From Sphingobacterium gobiense (GTDB lineage: Bacteria > Bacteroidota > Bacteroidia > Sphingobacteriales > Sphingobacteriaceae): a stretch of DNA of 64,000 nt. Both the position numbers and the translations under genes were made by a program. The DNA lies in contig NZ_PVBS01000001.1 of NCBI RefSeq assembly GCF_002980575.1, positions 992,001 to 1,056,000 of the forward strand. Reading direction: 5' to 3'. Numbering within the stretch: position 1 is the first letter of the stretch; each line of letters starts with the position of its first letter. Below, one piece after another: positions 39,398 to 49,099 of this stretch. The notes under the pieces were generated by a model, which was given only the letters and a program-made list of their open reading frames with translations, ran no database searches and was not told the origin of the DNA.

Positions 39398-41899
39398 ATG
39401 ATACAAACAAAAATAATTTCGTATTTGGCCGTCACCATTTTACTATCGTGTAGTGCCGCACAATCTCTCTTCGCCCAACCGGGCTTCGGCCAGGCAGAAA
39501 AAATAAATAATAACTGGCGTTTCCATCTTGGCGATACCGACCAAGCTATCGCACAGGATCAATTGGGTCGCTCATGGCGTTCTGTTCAACTGCCGCACGA
39601 CTGGAGTGTGAAACAGCCGCTGAGCCCCACCTTGGCAAGTGCCACCGGATACCTACCTGGCGGTATTGGATGGTATAGAAAGACCATAAATATTTCGCAG
39701 AAAGACAAAGGTAAAAAACTCTATATCTATTTTGAAGGCGTATACAACCGAAGTGAAGTGTTTGTCAATGGACAATCGATTGGCAAACGTCCGAATGGAT
39801 ATATCTCGTTTAACTACGACATTACACCCTATATCAAATATGGCGAAGAAAACACTATAGCGGTTAAAGTAGACCACAGCCAAGACGCCGACTCCCGATG
39901 GTATACTGGTTCAGGAATCTATCGAGATGTATGGTTGGTACGTGCTAACCCAATCCATATAGAGCAATGGGGTGTGTACGCCTATCCGGAAGTTAAAAAC
40001 AAGCAGGGAACACTGCACGTACAAACGGCTGTACGAAATGAAACGGGCCAAACAACATCGTTGTCTGTACTGACAGAACTTCTAGATCCCCAAGGTCAGG
40101 TTGTAGCAAAGAAAACCACAAAAACGACATTGGCGGCTGGTGGGCGTGAAGAGGTACAAACTTCATTGGACGTGAAAAACCCAAAATTGTGGAGTTTAGA
40201 AACGCCACATCAGTATACATTAAGGACCCGCGTTCTACAAGGAAAAGAGCAGATTGACGAATCAGAAGTCAAAACAGGTTTCCGTACCTTAACTTTTGAT
40301 CCTAACAAAGGTTTTGCGCTTAACGGTGAATGGATGAAAATGAAAGGGGTCTGTATACACCACGATGCCGGTGTCTTAGGTGCAGAGGTCTATCCGGAAG
40401 TCTGGCGTCGCCGTTTATTAGCACTAAAAGAACTCGGCGTCAATGCTATCCGTACCAGCCATAACCCGCAAGCTCCTTCTTTATACGCGTTGTGCGATGA
40501 GCTTGGCCTCCTCGTCATGAACGAAGCATATGATGAATGGGAATTTCCGAAGAGAAAATGGTTGGAAGGTTGGAACATAGGAACGCCAGGATTCCAAGGA
40601 TCATATGATTTTTTTGAAGAATGGGGTGAAAAAGATCTGGAAGACATGGTGAAACGCGACCGCAACCACATCTCTATCTTCGCTTGGAGTATCGGCAATG
40701 AGGTAGATTATCCTAACGACCCATACTCCCACCCCGTGTTAGATGGTGGTTCCGAAAGTGGGTTTACACAAGCCATGTTCGGAGGCTACAAAAAAGATGC
40801 GCCGGATGCAATGCGTCTGGGCGCTATTGCTAAACGTCTCGCAGCTGTCGTGCGCAAATTCGACAACCGCCCGATAACGGCTGGATTAGCTGGTGTGGCT
40901 ATGTCTAACGAAACAGCGTATCCGGGTGCATTGGATATCGCCGGCTATAACTATACCGAAAGCTTTTACCACCGAGATCATGAGCGTTATCCAGATCGCG
41001 TTATTTACGGCAGTGAAAACCGCCATGATATGGGTGCGTGGAAAGCTGTACGTGACAACGAACATATTTTCGGACAGTTTCTTTGGACTGGTATCGACTA
41101 TCTTGGCGAATCCGGCCGCTGGCCATCCCGCGGATTCTATTCGGGGTTATTGGATTTTGCGGGTTTTGTGAAACCACGTGGGCATTTCCGCCAGGCGCTA
41201 TGGGCAGACAAACCCGTGGCACACTTAGGCACCTATCCGCTACAAGGTGGTGGTGCTGCTACCGATGTGTGGTCTAAATTGGAGGCTGAACAAGGACAAC
41301 GAAAAGATCAGGCACCATCGATGGATGCTTGGCCAATCTGGAATTATCAGGAGGGACAACAGATACGTGTGGTGTGCTACACCAACAGTGCACAAGCGCG
41401 ACTGGAACTCAACGGGAAAGTAGTTGGTGAACCCAAAGCCTATAACGATGAGCATGGAATTATTTACTGGGATGTCCCATATACAGCTGGAAAACTGGAA
41501 GTGATCGGACTGGATGACAACAACCAAGAGGTGGTTCGTCAACATATAAAATCCAGTAAAAGACCGCATGCTATCCAGATCATACAATCAAATAGCACTT
41601 CCGTGCAAGCTCAGGGAGGCGTTGCACAAATCGAATTACAGATTGTCGATGAGGATGGCCTACCGGTTATCCTAGCAGAGGATGAAATTACCTGCCAAGT
41701 TGCTGGAAAGGGTAGATTGCTAGGCATGGAAGCTGGTAATAACTCCGATATGGGTGATTACACAGACAACAAACAACGTGTATACCACGGTAAAATGATT
41801 GTATATGTACAAGCCAATGGGAATCCAGACGAGAAATTAGCTGTGCGGTTTACAGCTCCTTGGCTAGAAACAGCCGATGTAGAGATTACGTTAAACTAA
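39398..41899 (+). CDS. GH2 glycosidase with DUF4982-type C-terminus, exported
   Basis: An 833-residue secreted GH2 enzyme (signal peptide about 1-26). It has the sugar-binding domain (NNWRFHLGD, LPHDWSV, GGIGWYRK), an Ig-like domain, a TIM barrel with acid/base Glu435 (WSIGNEVD) and probable nucleophile Glu540 (YGSENRHDMG), then a DUF4982-like sandwich and a final Ig-like domain. This group includes beta-galactosidases and other beta-glycosidases; beta-galactosidase is the commonest activity but not certain. It is shorter than and not closely similar to the LacZ-like enzyme at 25130-28255. Single plus-strand gene, ending at a strong terminator. Confidence 0.9.
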   Translation: MIQTKIISYLAVTILLSCSAAQSLFAQPGFGQAEKINNNWRFHLGDTDQAIAQDQLGRSWRSVQLPHDWSVKQPLSPTLASATGYLPGGIGWYRKTINISQKDKGKKLYIYFEGVYNRSEVFVNGQSIGKRPNGYISFNYDITPYIKYGEENTIAVKVDHSQDADSRWYTGSGIYRDVWLVRANPIHIEQWGVYAYPEVKNKQGTLHVQTAVRNETGQTTSLSVLTELLDPQGQVVAKKTTKTTLAAGGREEVQTSLDVKNPKLWSLETPHQYTLRTRVLQGKEQIDESEVKTGFRTLTFDPNKGFALNGEWMKMKGVCIHHDAGVLGAEVYPEVWRRRLLALKELGVNAIRTSHNPQAPSLYALCDELGLLVMNEAYDEWEFPKRKWLEGWNIGTPGFQGSYDFFEEWGEKDLEDMVKRDRNHISIFAWSIGNEVDYPNDPYSHPVLDGGSESGFTQAMFGGYKKDAPDAMRLGAIAKRLAAVVRKFDNRPITAGLAGVAMSNETAYPGALDIAGYNYTESFYHRDHERYPDRVIYGSENRHDMGAWKAVRDNEHIFGQFLWTGIDYLGESGRWPSRGFYSGLLDFAGFVKPRGHFRQALWADKPVAHLGTYPLQGGGAATDVWSKLEAEQGQRKDQAPSMDAWPIWNYQEGQQIRVVCYTNSAQARLELNGKVVGEPKAYNDEHGIIYWDVPYTAGKLEVIGLDDNNQEVVRQHIKSSKRPHAIQIIQSNSTSVQAQGGVAQIELQIVDEDGLPVILAEDEITCQVAGKGRLLGMEAGNNSDMGDYTDNKQRVYHGKMIVYVQANGNPDEKLAVRFTAPWLETADVEITLN

Positions 41900-41943
41900 T
41901 CAAGAAAAAAGCGCTGTATGTTGTTACAGCGCTTTTTTCTTGA
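41900..41943. terminator. Bidirectional terminator with 19-bp perfect stem
   Basis: Arms 41900-41918 and 41925-41943 are perfectly complementary (core AAAAAAGCGCTGTA) around a 6-base loop. The A and T runs inside the arms provide a U-tract in both directions. It serves the GH2 gene and the converging tandem GH43 gene. Confidence 0.93.
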
Positions 41944-41957
41944 TTCATTTCTTTTCT

Positions 41958-43919
41958 TTATTGTACCCCTTCTGTGGTCATCACAATACGCTTGATTGTC
42001 CCGTCGTCATCGTGGTATAACCGATCGATGCATATCGAACGGCTATAGCTGCCTCCATCCGTATTAATACCGCCATTATGGTATATAAAATACCAATCTC
42101 CTTTAAATTGTATGATAGCCTGATGGTTCGTGTTGCTATTGCCAGCAATTTCATTGAGAATCCCCTTATATTCATAGGGACCGTCGATATTGTCTGCCGT
42201 AGCATACGCAATTTTTTCGGGAAATTCCGTGGCATAGGTCAAATAATACTTGCCATTATAAGTATGGATCCATGGTGCCTCGGTAAAGCTAAATCCTTCG
42301 AATTGTACTTGTTTGATCTCGCCATCAATCTCGATCATATTATCTTTTAGCTTCGCATAATAACACTCTCTGTTTCCCCAAAAAATCCATGCTTGTCCAT
42401 CCTCGTCAATAAATACTGCCGGATCGATGCAAGCCCAGGAATGGGTCGATGCAAAACAGTCATCATTTGTCAACAGCGGCTTACCCAAAGCGTCTTTGAA
42501 TGGCCCTTCGGGTCGATCAGACACGGCGACGCCGATTCCCGACCAGTTCGTGCTGATATACCAATAATATTTGCCGTTATGTTTCACCATATCTGCCGCA
42601 AACGCATCACCACTTTTTGCCCAGGAAAAATCCGTTATTTTCATCGGCACTGGATATTCTGTCCAATTTTTCATATCGGTCGTAGAAAACACCAACCAGT
42701 CTTTCATCTTATATCCCCGCTGGCCTCCCGCAAAATCATGCCCAGCATATAACCATAGCGTATCCCCTTGCACAAGAGCCGCGGGATCAGCCGTATAATG
42801 ATGTGTAATAATCGGGTTGCCTTTTGCTTCGAAATGATAGCGATCTTCTTTTTCGAGAGGTTGTAGCAATGCCGTCGGTACACCTCCCCATTTCGCATGT
42901 AGACGACGTGCTTCCTGTCTCGTAATACCAATGACGCTTCCATGCCGCGGATGGAAATTCTTATTAAATGATCCCGTTTCCGTTGTAAAGTCAAACAAAT
43001 CCCTACTCCGTTGGAATTCATACCGCCCGTCAGCATAAAGATCATACATCAAGATATATTCATCGCTATCATTCAGCTTGAAGACACTCGATCCTTCAAC
43101 CACAATAGATGTATTCGCATAGGCATCCAAATAGATAAAATCTTCTTTCCACGGCCCTTTCAACGATTTACTGGTTGCTTGTTGAATGCCATTTTTAAAT
43201 TCTTTCCCTTCGGCATCTTTGGTATTTCCTTTATAAAAGAAATGGTAAAGCCCATCTTTGTAGATAATATCACCATCGATACCACCAAACTTGGGGCTAA
43301 ACAACAATGTCGGCTCTTTTTCAAATCCTGTAAAATCTTTATTCGCATACGCACCATAAAAATCCAATTTGGAATTGTCATGCAAACGAACGGTAAAATA
43401 TACGAGGTATTTTCCTACTTTTTTATCATAGAAAACCTGCGGCGCCCATACCCATTTCACATTCCCAAACTTTTTAGGGTATAATTTGGCCAGGTCCAAA
43501 ATACTATGCTTCCAATCCAATAAGTCGTCCGATTTCATCAATATGATCCCAGGATTCGTATCCCAACCATTCTTTTTCGTAAACATATCCGTCGCGACCA
43601 TATAGAAGCTGTCCTCATTTTCACCACGGTAGATATGCGGATCACGTATCCCTCCGGTCTGGGAAATATCAGTGGAAGCCATGATAGGCCTGTTTTCATT
43701 CAACGCTGTCCAATTTACGGCATCTGCACTAACCGCAAAACGGAGCTGTTCTTGTTGCTCTCCCTTTCCAGTTCCTTCAAAATAGGCGAATAAGTATCCC
43801 TCAAATTTAGATTCCTGCCTCTGTGATTGTGCGTGTATATACGGCGGGTGGAACAATAAATAAAAGAAAAACAATGCACCCAATAGGGCTTTCGATACTT
43901 GGTCTGAACTTTTCATCAT
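41958..43919 (-). CDS. Tandem GH43-GH43 glycosidase (second copy of the architecture)
   Basis: A 653-residue secreted protein (signal peptide about 1-31). The first GH43 domain (about 38-345) has Asp93 (IRDPHIY), Asp217 (GIDGDIIY) and Glu275 (VEGSS); it closely follows the first domain of the 15768-17669 protein. The second (about 365-650) has Asp378 (YTADPA), Asp499 (CIDPAVF) and Glu547 (FTEAPW), and reads more like GH43 beta-xylosidase/arabinofuranosidase domains (WYISTNWSGIGVAVSD). Both triads are complete. Two non-identical catalytic domains suggest sequential removal of neighbouring side-chain sugars. It is 25 bases downstream of the propeller-LamG gene. Confidence 0.92.
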   Translation of the reverse strand: MMKSSDQVSKALLGALFFFYLLFHPPYIHAQSQRQESKFEGYLFAYFEGTGKGEQQEQLRFAVSADAVNWTALNENRPIMASTDISQTGGIRDPHIYRGENEDSFYMVATDMFTKKNGWDTNPGIILMKSDDLLDWKHSILDLAKLYPKKFGNVKWVWAPQVFYDKKVGKYLVYFTVRLHDNSKLDFYGAYANKDFTGFEKEPTLLFSPKFGGIDGDIIYKDGLYHFFYKGNTKDAEGKEFKNGIQQATSKSLKGPWKEDFIYLDAYANTSIVVEGSSVFKLNDSDEYILMYDLYADGRYEFQRSRDLFDFTTETGSFNKNFHPRHGSVIGITRQEARRLHAKWGGVPTALLQPLEKEDRYHFEAKGNPIITHHYTADPAALVQGDTLWLYAGHDFAGGQRGYKMKDWLVFSTTDMKNWTEYPVPMKITDFSWAKSGDAFAADMVKHNGKYYWYISTNWSGIGVAVSDRPEGPFKDALGKPLLTNDDCFASTHSWACIDPAVFIDEDGQAWIFWGNRECYYAKLKDNMIEIDGEIKQVQFEGFSFTEAPWIHTYNGKYYLTYATEFPEKIAYATADNIDGPYEYKGILNEIAGNSNTNHQAIIQFKGDWYFIYHNGGINTDGGSYSRSICIDRLYHDDDGTIKRIVMTTEGVQ

Positions 43920-43944
43920 ATTTTGTCTGAATATATGTATTAGA

Positions 43945-45777
43945 TTAATGGAGGAGGGTTATCTCCTGATTATTTAGTACACGATTATACACGTGAATAC
44001 CTTGAACCCAACTATTGGGCGATGCCCATTTAACTGCAGATTGATTGATTTTCCCAATCATTATACATTGATCCAACAGACCATTGATATAGGTATACAA
44101 GATTCCTTTTTCATACGTTAAGGTCAACTTGAAACGCTGTAGTTTTTCAGGAACATACCATTTGCCGCTTGTACCGCGGTTATATTGTCTCCAACTATCT
44201 GCTGAGCCAAGTACATTCGTGCTGGGGTATATTGTTCCTTTAAACTCAATTTGTGGTTTCAAGCTATTGCTATCTAACCGATAAGACAAATCTCCAATCT
44301 GGAACAACGTACCTTCATAGTTTGTCGTATCGGTCACTACATCCAGTGAAATGGTAAATCTTTTGCCAAGTTTGCCGTGAAAACCATTCTCCTTGCTGAC
44401 GGCTCCTTGAGCAAGATCAACAGCCGTGTTCATACCTTCAAAGTCGCTGTGAATCGCCGTTGGATACCCTGGGCGCGACTTGCTTACAATCCAATCATAG
44501 TAATCCCCATGCATCCAAGTCAGGCGCAGCGGTGTCCCCAAACTTCCCTCGATCATATAAGGTCGTATATTATTCTTCGGTGAGTTGGAGGTAATCGCTT
44601 CCGTCGATAGGATATCACCAGCATCATCAAGGGTATATTTTATCAACTCATATACAGAACCATGCGTACCGTCCACCGGAACGGAACAATATACCTCATT
44701 TACCTTATTCGGATTAATTGCCATTCCACCGCTATAGCACATTTCTAAGTTTTCCGTCTGGTGAAAATGTCCACCGCCGTTTGCTAGAAACGTCTTTTCC
44801 CACGCTGCTCCTGTCCACCTCCCGTAATAATAATCATGCGACTTCTTATCTTCACTGATCCGCACAAAGGCAATGACCGGAGAGCCATCTTTATCAATAG
44901 CCACCTGCCAAACCCAATCACGCTGTTGTGGATTATCCACCACGGTAGCCGGAAACGCTTGTATATATGCGTCCGTTTTGTTGACACGAAAAGCCTCTTC
45001 TTCAATTTTCGCGAGTTCAGTATCTCGCACGTCGTACAATGTCAGATTATTTATATCCACATAATTGAAGTACAAGAAGTTTGGATTTTCGTTATCCGGA
45101 TGCCCCGTCGTATACGCGATATAAATTTTGTCTTTACCATTGGATACATATTTAGCATAAGGTCGGGAACCTGTAGATTGTACAATCTGATGTGGCTCAC
45201 CTACAAAGGCTACGTTGTCTTCTGCATCCGGTAAGGACAAACGAGCGATCGTAGGATGCCAGTTCAGCCCTCGCCAACAGAGATAAAAATGTTCCGGATC
45301 GTCTGCCAAGATAAAGGGTGACGGATATGTTGTATTGTGATTTGTTTCCAGCCTTTTTTCTTCCCCGAGTGTCGTGATATCACCTGGCTTTTGTGAAATC
45401 CGGTAGTAAAAACAGCGTTCATCGGTGTGGCGGGAATAAAACACCATCACCCGATCATCGGGCAACACTAAAAACGTAGGGTTATTATGATCGTCAGGCT
45501 GAAACCAAGAGCGTACCAGTACCTCCACCTGTTCATTTTTTACGAAGTCGTACTGCATCGCCTTGATATTACCGCGCACATCGATATAACCGATATATGT
45601 TTTTTGGATTTTCTTTTTGGGGTTTTCATGATGGATAGCTCTCGGATCGGCAAACCAACACCATGCTCCTTCTGGAGATACTTCATATCCTTGTCCGAAA
45701 ACTGGAGCAACAGCATTTAAAAGATCTCCTAAAAGAAGTAATATTATGTAAAATATTTTGTTGATCATATTATCCAT
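43945..45777 (-). CDS. BNR_4 propeller (PL24/PL25-like) with C-terminal LamG-like domain
   Basis: A 610-residue secreted protein (signal peptide about 1-29; ATG at 45768 also possible). Residues 35-430 form a BNR_4 propeller that starts with GAWCWFADPRAI. His97 (DDHNNP), His117 (SRHTDE), Tyr151 (TTYPSPF) and Arg169 (CWRG) mirror the lyase-like set in the GH105 fusion: the two His are again 20 apart and Tyr-Arg 18. Residues 440-610 look like a LamG/concanavalin sandwich (FTISLDVVTD, FKLTLTYEKGILYTYING). BNR does not mean sialidase here, since Asp-box motifs and the sialidase arginine triad are not evident. A lyase or rhamnosidase-like activity on a uronic-acid-containing chain is inferred. Confidence 0.75.
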   Translation of the reverse strand: MDNMINKIFYIILLLLGDLLNAVAPVFGQGYEVSPEGAWCWFADPRAIHHENPKKKIQKTYIGYIDVRGNIKAMQYDFVKNEQVEVLVRSWFQPDDHNNPTFLVLPDDRVMVFYSRHTDERCFYYRISQKPGDITTLGEEKRLETNHNTTYPSPFILADDPEHFYLCWRGLNWHPTIARLSLPDAEDNVAFVGEPHQIVQSTGSRPYAKYVSNGKDKIYIAYTTGHPDNENPNFLYFNYVDINNLTLYDVRDTELAKIEEEAFRVNKTDAYIQAFPATVVDNPQQRDWVWQVAIDKDGSPVIAFVRISEDKKSHDYYYGRWTGAAWEKTFLANGGGHFHQTENLEMCYSGGMAINPNKVNEVYCSVPVDGTHGSVYELIKYTLDDAGDILSTEAITSNSPKNNIRPYMIEGSLGTPLRLTWMHGDYYDWIVSKSRPGYPTAIHSDFEGMNTAVDLAQGAVSKENGFHGKLGKRFTISLDVVTDTTNYEGTLFQIGDLSYRLDSNSLKPQIEFKGTIYPSTNVLGSADSWRQYNRGTSGKWYVPEKLQRFKLTLTYEKGILYTYINGLLDQCIMIGKINQSAVKWASPNSWVQGIHVYNRVLNNQEITLLH

Positions 45778-45994
45778 ATCATCTGATTAAGTCTATAAAT
45801 TTGGATACTGCTGCACAAAAATGTACAAATATGCCCGTTTTTGTGTCTGTAAATCGCTCAAATAGGTTTAAAATACATTCATTCAAGCCAACCGTAATGC
45901 TAAATAAAAATAAATGTTATTTTTACATTTTTCAAGTAAATTTCGTTTATTTAGAAAATTTTATTGTTACACCCTAGATGTAAACCTTTATATT

Positions 45995-47056
45995 ATGAAC
46001 ATAAATTCAATAAAAAGACAGACCTATCTTAGCCCCCTCTTGTTTTTATGCTGTGTGGTTATCGGCGTCACACAAAGTAAAGCACAACAAGCTCCGACAG
46101 AAGAAGACATGAACGTTTACCTAATGGTTTTTCATCGCGACGATACCCATAGTTTACATATGGCGTTAAGTCGGGACGGCTATACCTTTACTGCACTGAA
46201 CGGCAGCAAACCCGTTATCAAAGGCGATACAATTGCCGAACAAAAAGGTATCCGGGATCCACATATTTACCGCGGCCCAGATGGCGCCTTTTATCTAGCC
46301 ATGACCGACCTTCACATCTATGCTAAGCAAGCTGGGTATCGCGATACCGAATGGGAACGCGAAGGTTATGGCTGGGGAAACAACCGCGGGCTGGTACTTC
46401 TAAAATCTAAGGATCTGATCCATTGGAAACGAGCAAACCTACGGTTAGATAGCCAGGCTCCCTTCTTTCAGGATATCGGATGTGCATGGGCTCCCCAGAC
46501 CACCTTCGATGAAGAAGCCGGAAAACTGATGGTTTATTTTACCATGCGACACCGCACCGATGCTGCGAAATTATATTACGTTTATATCAACGATGATTTC
46601 GACCGTTTGGAATCGACTCCGCATATCCTATTTGAATATCCCGACGAAAAAATCACCGCATTGGATGCCGATATTACCAAAGTAGGCGACAAATACAGGA
46701 TGTTCTACGTTTCGCATGACGGGGTCGCGGGTATTAAGCAAGCCATATCAGACCGTGCAAACGGAGGTTATACATTCGACCCACGCTGGTACGATCCGGA
46801 ACCACAAGCCTGTGAAGCACCTAATGTATGGAAACGTATTGGCGAAGAAAAATGGGTACTGATGTATGATTGTTATGGGCAATCGATTCATAATTTTGGT
46901 TTCAGTGAAACAACAGATTTCGTAAACTTCAAGAACCTCGGACAGTTCAATCAAGGCGTGATGAAAACTACGAATTTTACCTCACCCAAGCATGGCGCAG
47001 TTATTCATCTCACCAAAGCTGAGGCCGATAAATTAGTAGAAAAATGGGGTCTATAG
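45995..47056 (+). CDS. Single-domain GH43-like glycosidase
   Basis: A 353-residue secreted protein (signal peptide about 1-31, ending SKAQQ). The ATG at 45995 is chosen because it begins the signal peptide; the frame is open to 45914. It corresponds to the first domain of both tandem GH43 proteins: NVYLMVFHRDD, Asp88 (GIRDPHIY), WAPQTTFDEE, Asp226 (LDADIT) and Glu274 (ACEAPN), with the same C-terminal FTSPKHGAVI ending block. The acid glutamate sits in CEAP rather than VEGSS, so specificity may differ. It is transcribed alone, divergent from the propeller-LamG gene. Confidence 0.87.
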   Translation: MNINSIKRQTYLSPLLFLCCVVIGVTQSKAQQAPTEEDMNVYLMVFHRDDTHSLHMALSRDGYTFTALNGSKPVIKGDTIAEQKGIRDPHIYRGPDGAFYLAMTDLHIYAKQAGYRDTEWEREGYGWGNNRGLVLLKSKDLIHWKRANLRLDSQAPFFQDIGCAWAPQTTFDEEAGKLMVYFTMRHRTDAAKLYYVYINDDFDRLESTPHILFEYPDEKITALDADITKVGDKYRMFYVSHDGVAGIKQAISDRANGGYTFDPRWYDPEPQACEAPNVWKRIGEEKWVLMYDCYGQSIHNFGFSETTDFVNFKNLGQFNQGVMKTTNFTSPKHGAVIHLTKAEADKLVEKWGL

Positions 47057-47058
47057 GC

Positions 47059-47096
47059 CCAAAAAAACAGGCTGCACCTTATGGATACAACCTGTT
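47059..47096 (-). terminator. Rho-independent terminator after the GH51 pair
   Basis: On the minus strand an 11-bp stem with two G-U pairs (arms 47086-47096 and 47066-47076) is followed by a U-run (A-run at 47061-47067). It lies 21 bases beyond the GH51 stop. Confidence 0.7.
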
Positions 47097-47116
47097 CACA
47101 TGATATAATGCTACTA

Positions 47117-49078
47117 TTATTTCACCGGCACTTTAATCACGGTGAATGAATAGGGAAGAAATGTATCTTTAATTGTTTTGCCTTTATACGTTACCTGCGT
47201 TGTTTGCGGTTGTATTTTCAGTGGTTCTTCCAAGCTATTGGCCACGTCAAGACTTTCGTTTGCTAATGTAATCTTTGTTGCGTCCCCGTTTATCTTTCTC
47301 TTCGTATCCAGTTGGAAGTTCGCGTCTATCGGTTGGTCGTTATAATTCACTAATTTTATGATCAGGTCCTTCGTATTGGCATCGTAAACAGCAGACGCGT
47401 ATAAGCTGTCTTGGCCTGTCACATTTTGACCGTCTCTCTTCACGGGTAGAATGTCAGTTCCCTTATGCAACGAATATAATTTTTGTACATGGTAACTTGG
47501 TGTACCATATACATTCAGATTATCGACCCAGATGAGATCAGGTGACCATTGCCAGCCATCTACATGACCAAACAAAGGCGCATAGGAGGCCATGGTTACC
47601 ACATCTCCGTTTCGTTCTAGTCCTGTTAAGAAAGCCGCCTCCGATAAAGCCGCCTCCCAAGTACTTCTTCCTGGTCCGTTCGGACGTGTCGTATGCGACG
47701 CGTACTCTCCTGCAAAAATCTTGGGTCCATTCCGATCGTAATCATCATAACGGTCGGCGCTTGAGAGAAACCACGCCGGTGGGCGATAATAGTGTTCATC
47801 TACAATATCGATGTTCATTGCGCGGAGTTTTCCGTCCAGAAACTCAAATCGCTCACCTTCAGGGTCAGTCCCCGAACTGGCTATGATTTCAATCTCGGGA
47901 TGCTTTTCCTGCAGTATTTTTTGGAATACGGCGAGTCTTTCAATGTACTGCGGCCCCCAGTTTTCGTTACCAACACCCAACATTTTTAAATAGAAAGGTT
48001 CAGGATGTCCCATTTCGGCACGTAGCTTGCCCCAGGGTGTGCTCGTGTCACCGTTAGCAAATTCTATCAGATCTAATGCATCTTGAACGTATTCGTCCAA
48101 TTCGTCCAGCGGAACCACCTCCCCCGTGTTAAATTGGCATGCCATCCCACAATTTAGAATCGGTACAGCTTCGGCACCGATATCTTCTGCCAATAAGAAA
48201 TATTCATAAAACCCAAGTCCAAATGTTTGAAAATAATCCGGGGTTAGCCGGTGGTTAAATTCCGTATTCCAGCGGTTGATGATAAGTTCTCTTTCTTCGA
48301 TCGGACCTACGGTTTTTTTCCACTGGAATCGATTTGCCAAGTCCCTTCCTTCGACAATACACCCTCCCGGGAAACGGAGAAAATCAGGGTTCATGTCCGC
48401 CAATAGCTGCACCATATCTTTTCTTAACCCTTTAGACCTACCTTTCCAGGTGTCTTTCGGGAAAAGCGACAACATATCAGCTTCTACATCACCTGCTCCC
48501 TCAAACCAAACGTTCAATTTTCCTTTTGGCGAGGTTTCCAACGAAGTGAACGTCACGGATCCGGTTTGCCAACTGGCTCCTTGGGACAGTAGTAATGCCG
48601 CGGTACCAATAACCTTGTCATCTTCGTTCAGCAACTCCACCTTCACCTGCATGTCTGGAGATGCCTGTCGATAAAGCAACGAAAATTCATAATCATTTCC
48701 TTGTTTTACCCCCATTCCTCTAAATCCTTCGTTTTGCAAACCTATCTTGATGTCGGCAGCTTTATGTATTTTCAACGAACGGGGATTCCCCTTGCGCCGA
48801 CCATCATTGACAATTAAGAAAGTACCTTCCGGTACATTTCCCAGACGTTTCCACCCCATCATTGGATGGTCAAACTCAAAAGAGCGATTTTTCACCAATT
48901 CGGCATATATTCCGCCATCGGCGCCCATATTAATATCTTCAAAAAATATTCCCCACATATGTGGCGATATTTTCCCAGAAGCCTTATCTAGTTGCACCTG
49001 CAGATCAATTGCATTTTGGGCAAAAAGAAAAGTGCCGCAGATGGCAAAAACAGTTGTCAATGACAATATCCTTTTCAT
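47117..49078 (-). CDS. GH51 alpha-L-arabinofuranosidase with CBM4-like insert
   Basis: A 653-residue secreted enzyme (signal peptide about 1-20). After SPHMWGIFFEDINMGADGGIY comes a CBM4_9-like sandwich (about 75-205), then the TIM barrel with acid/base Glu372 (GVGNENWG) and nucleophile Glu458 (IFAGEYASHT), and the C-terminal sandwich. This longer GH51 type releases alpha-L-arabinofuranose from arabinan or arabinose-decorated chains. It is 21 bases after the shorter GH51 gene, in an apparent two-gene operon. Confidence 0.95.
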   Translation of the reverse strand: MKRILSLTTVFAICGTFLFAQNAIDLQVQLDKASGKISPHMWGIFFEDINMGADGGIYAELVKNRSFEFDHPMMGWKRLGNVPEGTFLIVNDGRRKGNPRSLKIHKAADIKIGLQNEGFRGMGVKQGNDYEFSLLYRQASPDMQVKVELLNEDDKVIGTAALLLSQGASWQTGSVTFTSLETSPKGKLNVWFEGAGDVEADMLSLFPKDTWKGRSKGLRKDMVQLLADMNPDFLRFPGGCIVEGRDLANRFQWKKTVGPIEERELIINRWNTEFNHRLTPDYFQTFGLGFYEYFLLAEDIGAEAVPILNCGMACQFNTGEVVPLDELDEYVQDALDLIEFANGDTSTPWGKLRAEMGHPEPFYLKMLGVGNENWGPQYIERLAVFQKILQEKHPEIEIIASSGTDPEGERFEFLDGKLRAMNIDIVDEHYYRPPAWFLSSADRYDDYDRNGPKIFAGEYASHTTRPNGPGRSTWEAALSEAAFLTGLERNGDVVTMASYAPLFGHVDGWQWSPDLIWVDNLNVYGTPSYHVQKLYSLHKGTDILPVKRDGQNVTGQDSLYASAVYDANTKDLIIKLVNYNDQPIDANFQLDTKRKINGDATKITLANESLDVANSLEEPLKIQPQTTQVTYKGKTIKDTFLPYSFTVIKVPVK

Positions 49079-49099
49079 GTATATATGAGTTTAAATTTA

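Noticed and set aside
43945-45777. Reading the BNR propeller as a sialidase
   Set aside because: The Asp-box repeats and arginine triad of GH33 are not evident; the conserved residues fit BNR_4 lyase-like propellers better.
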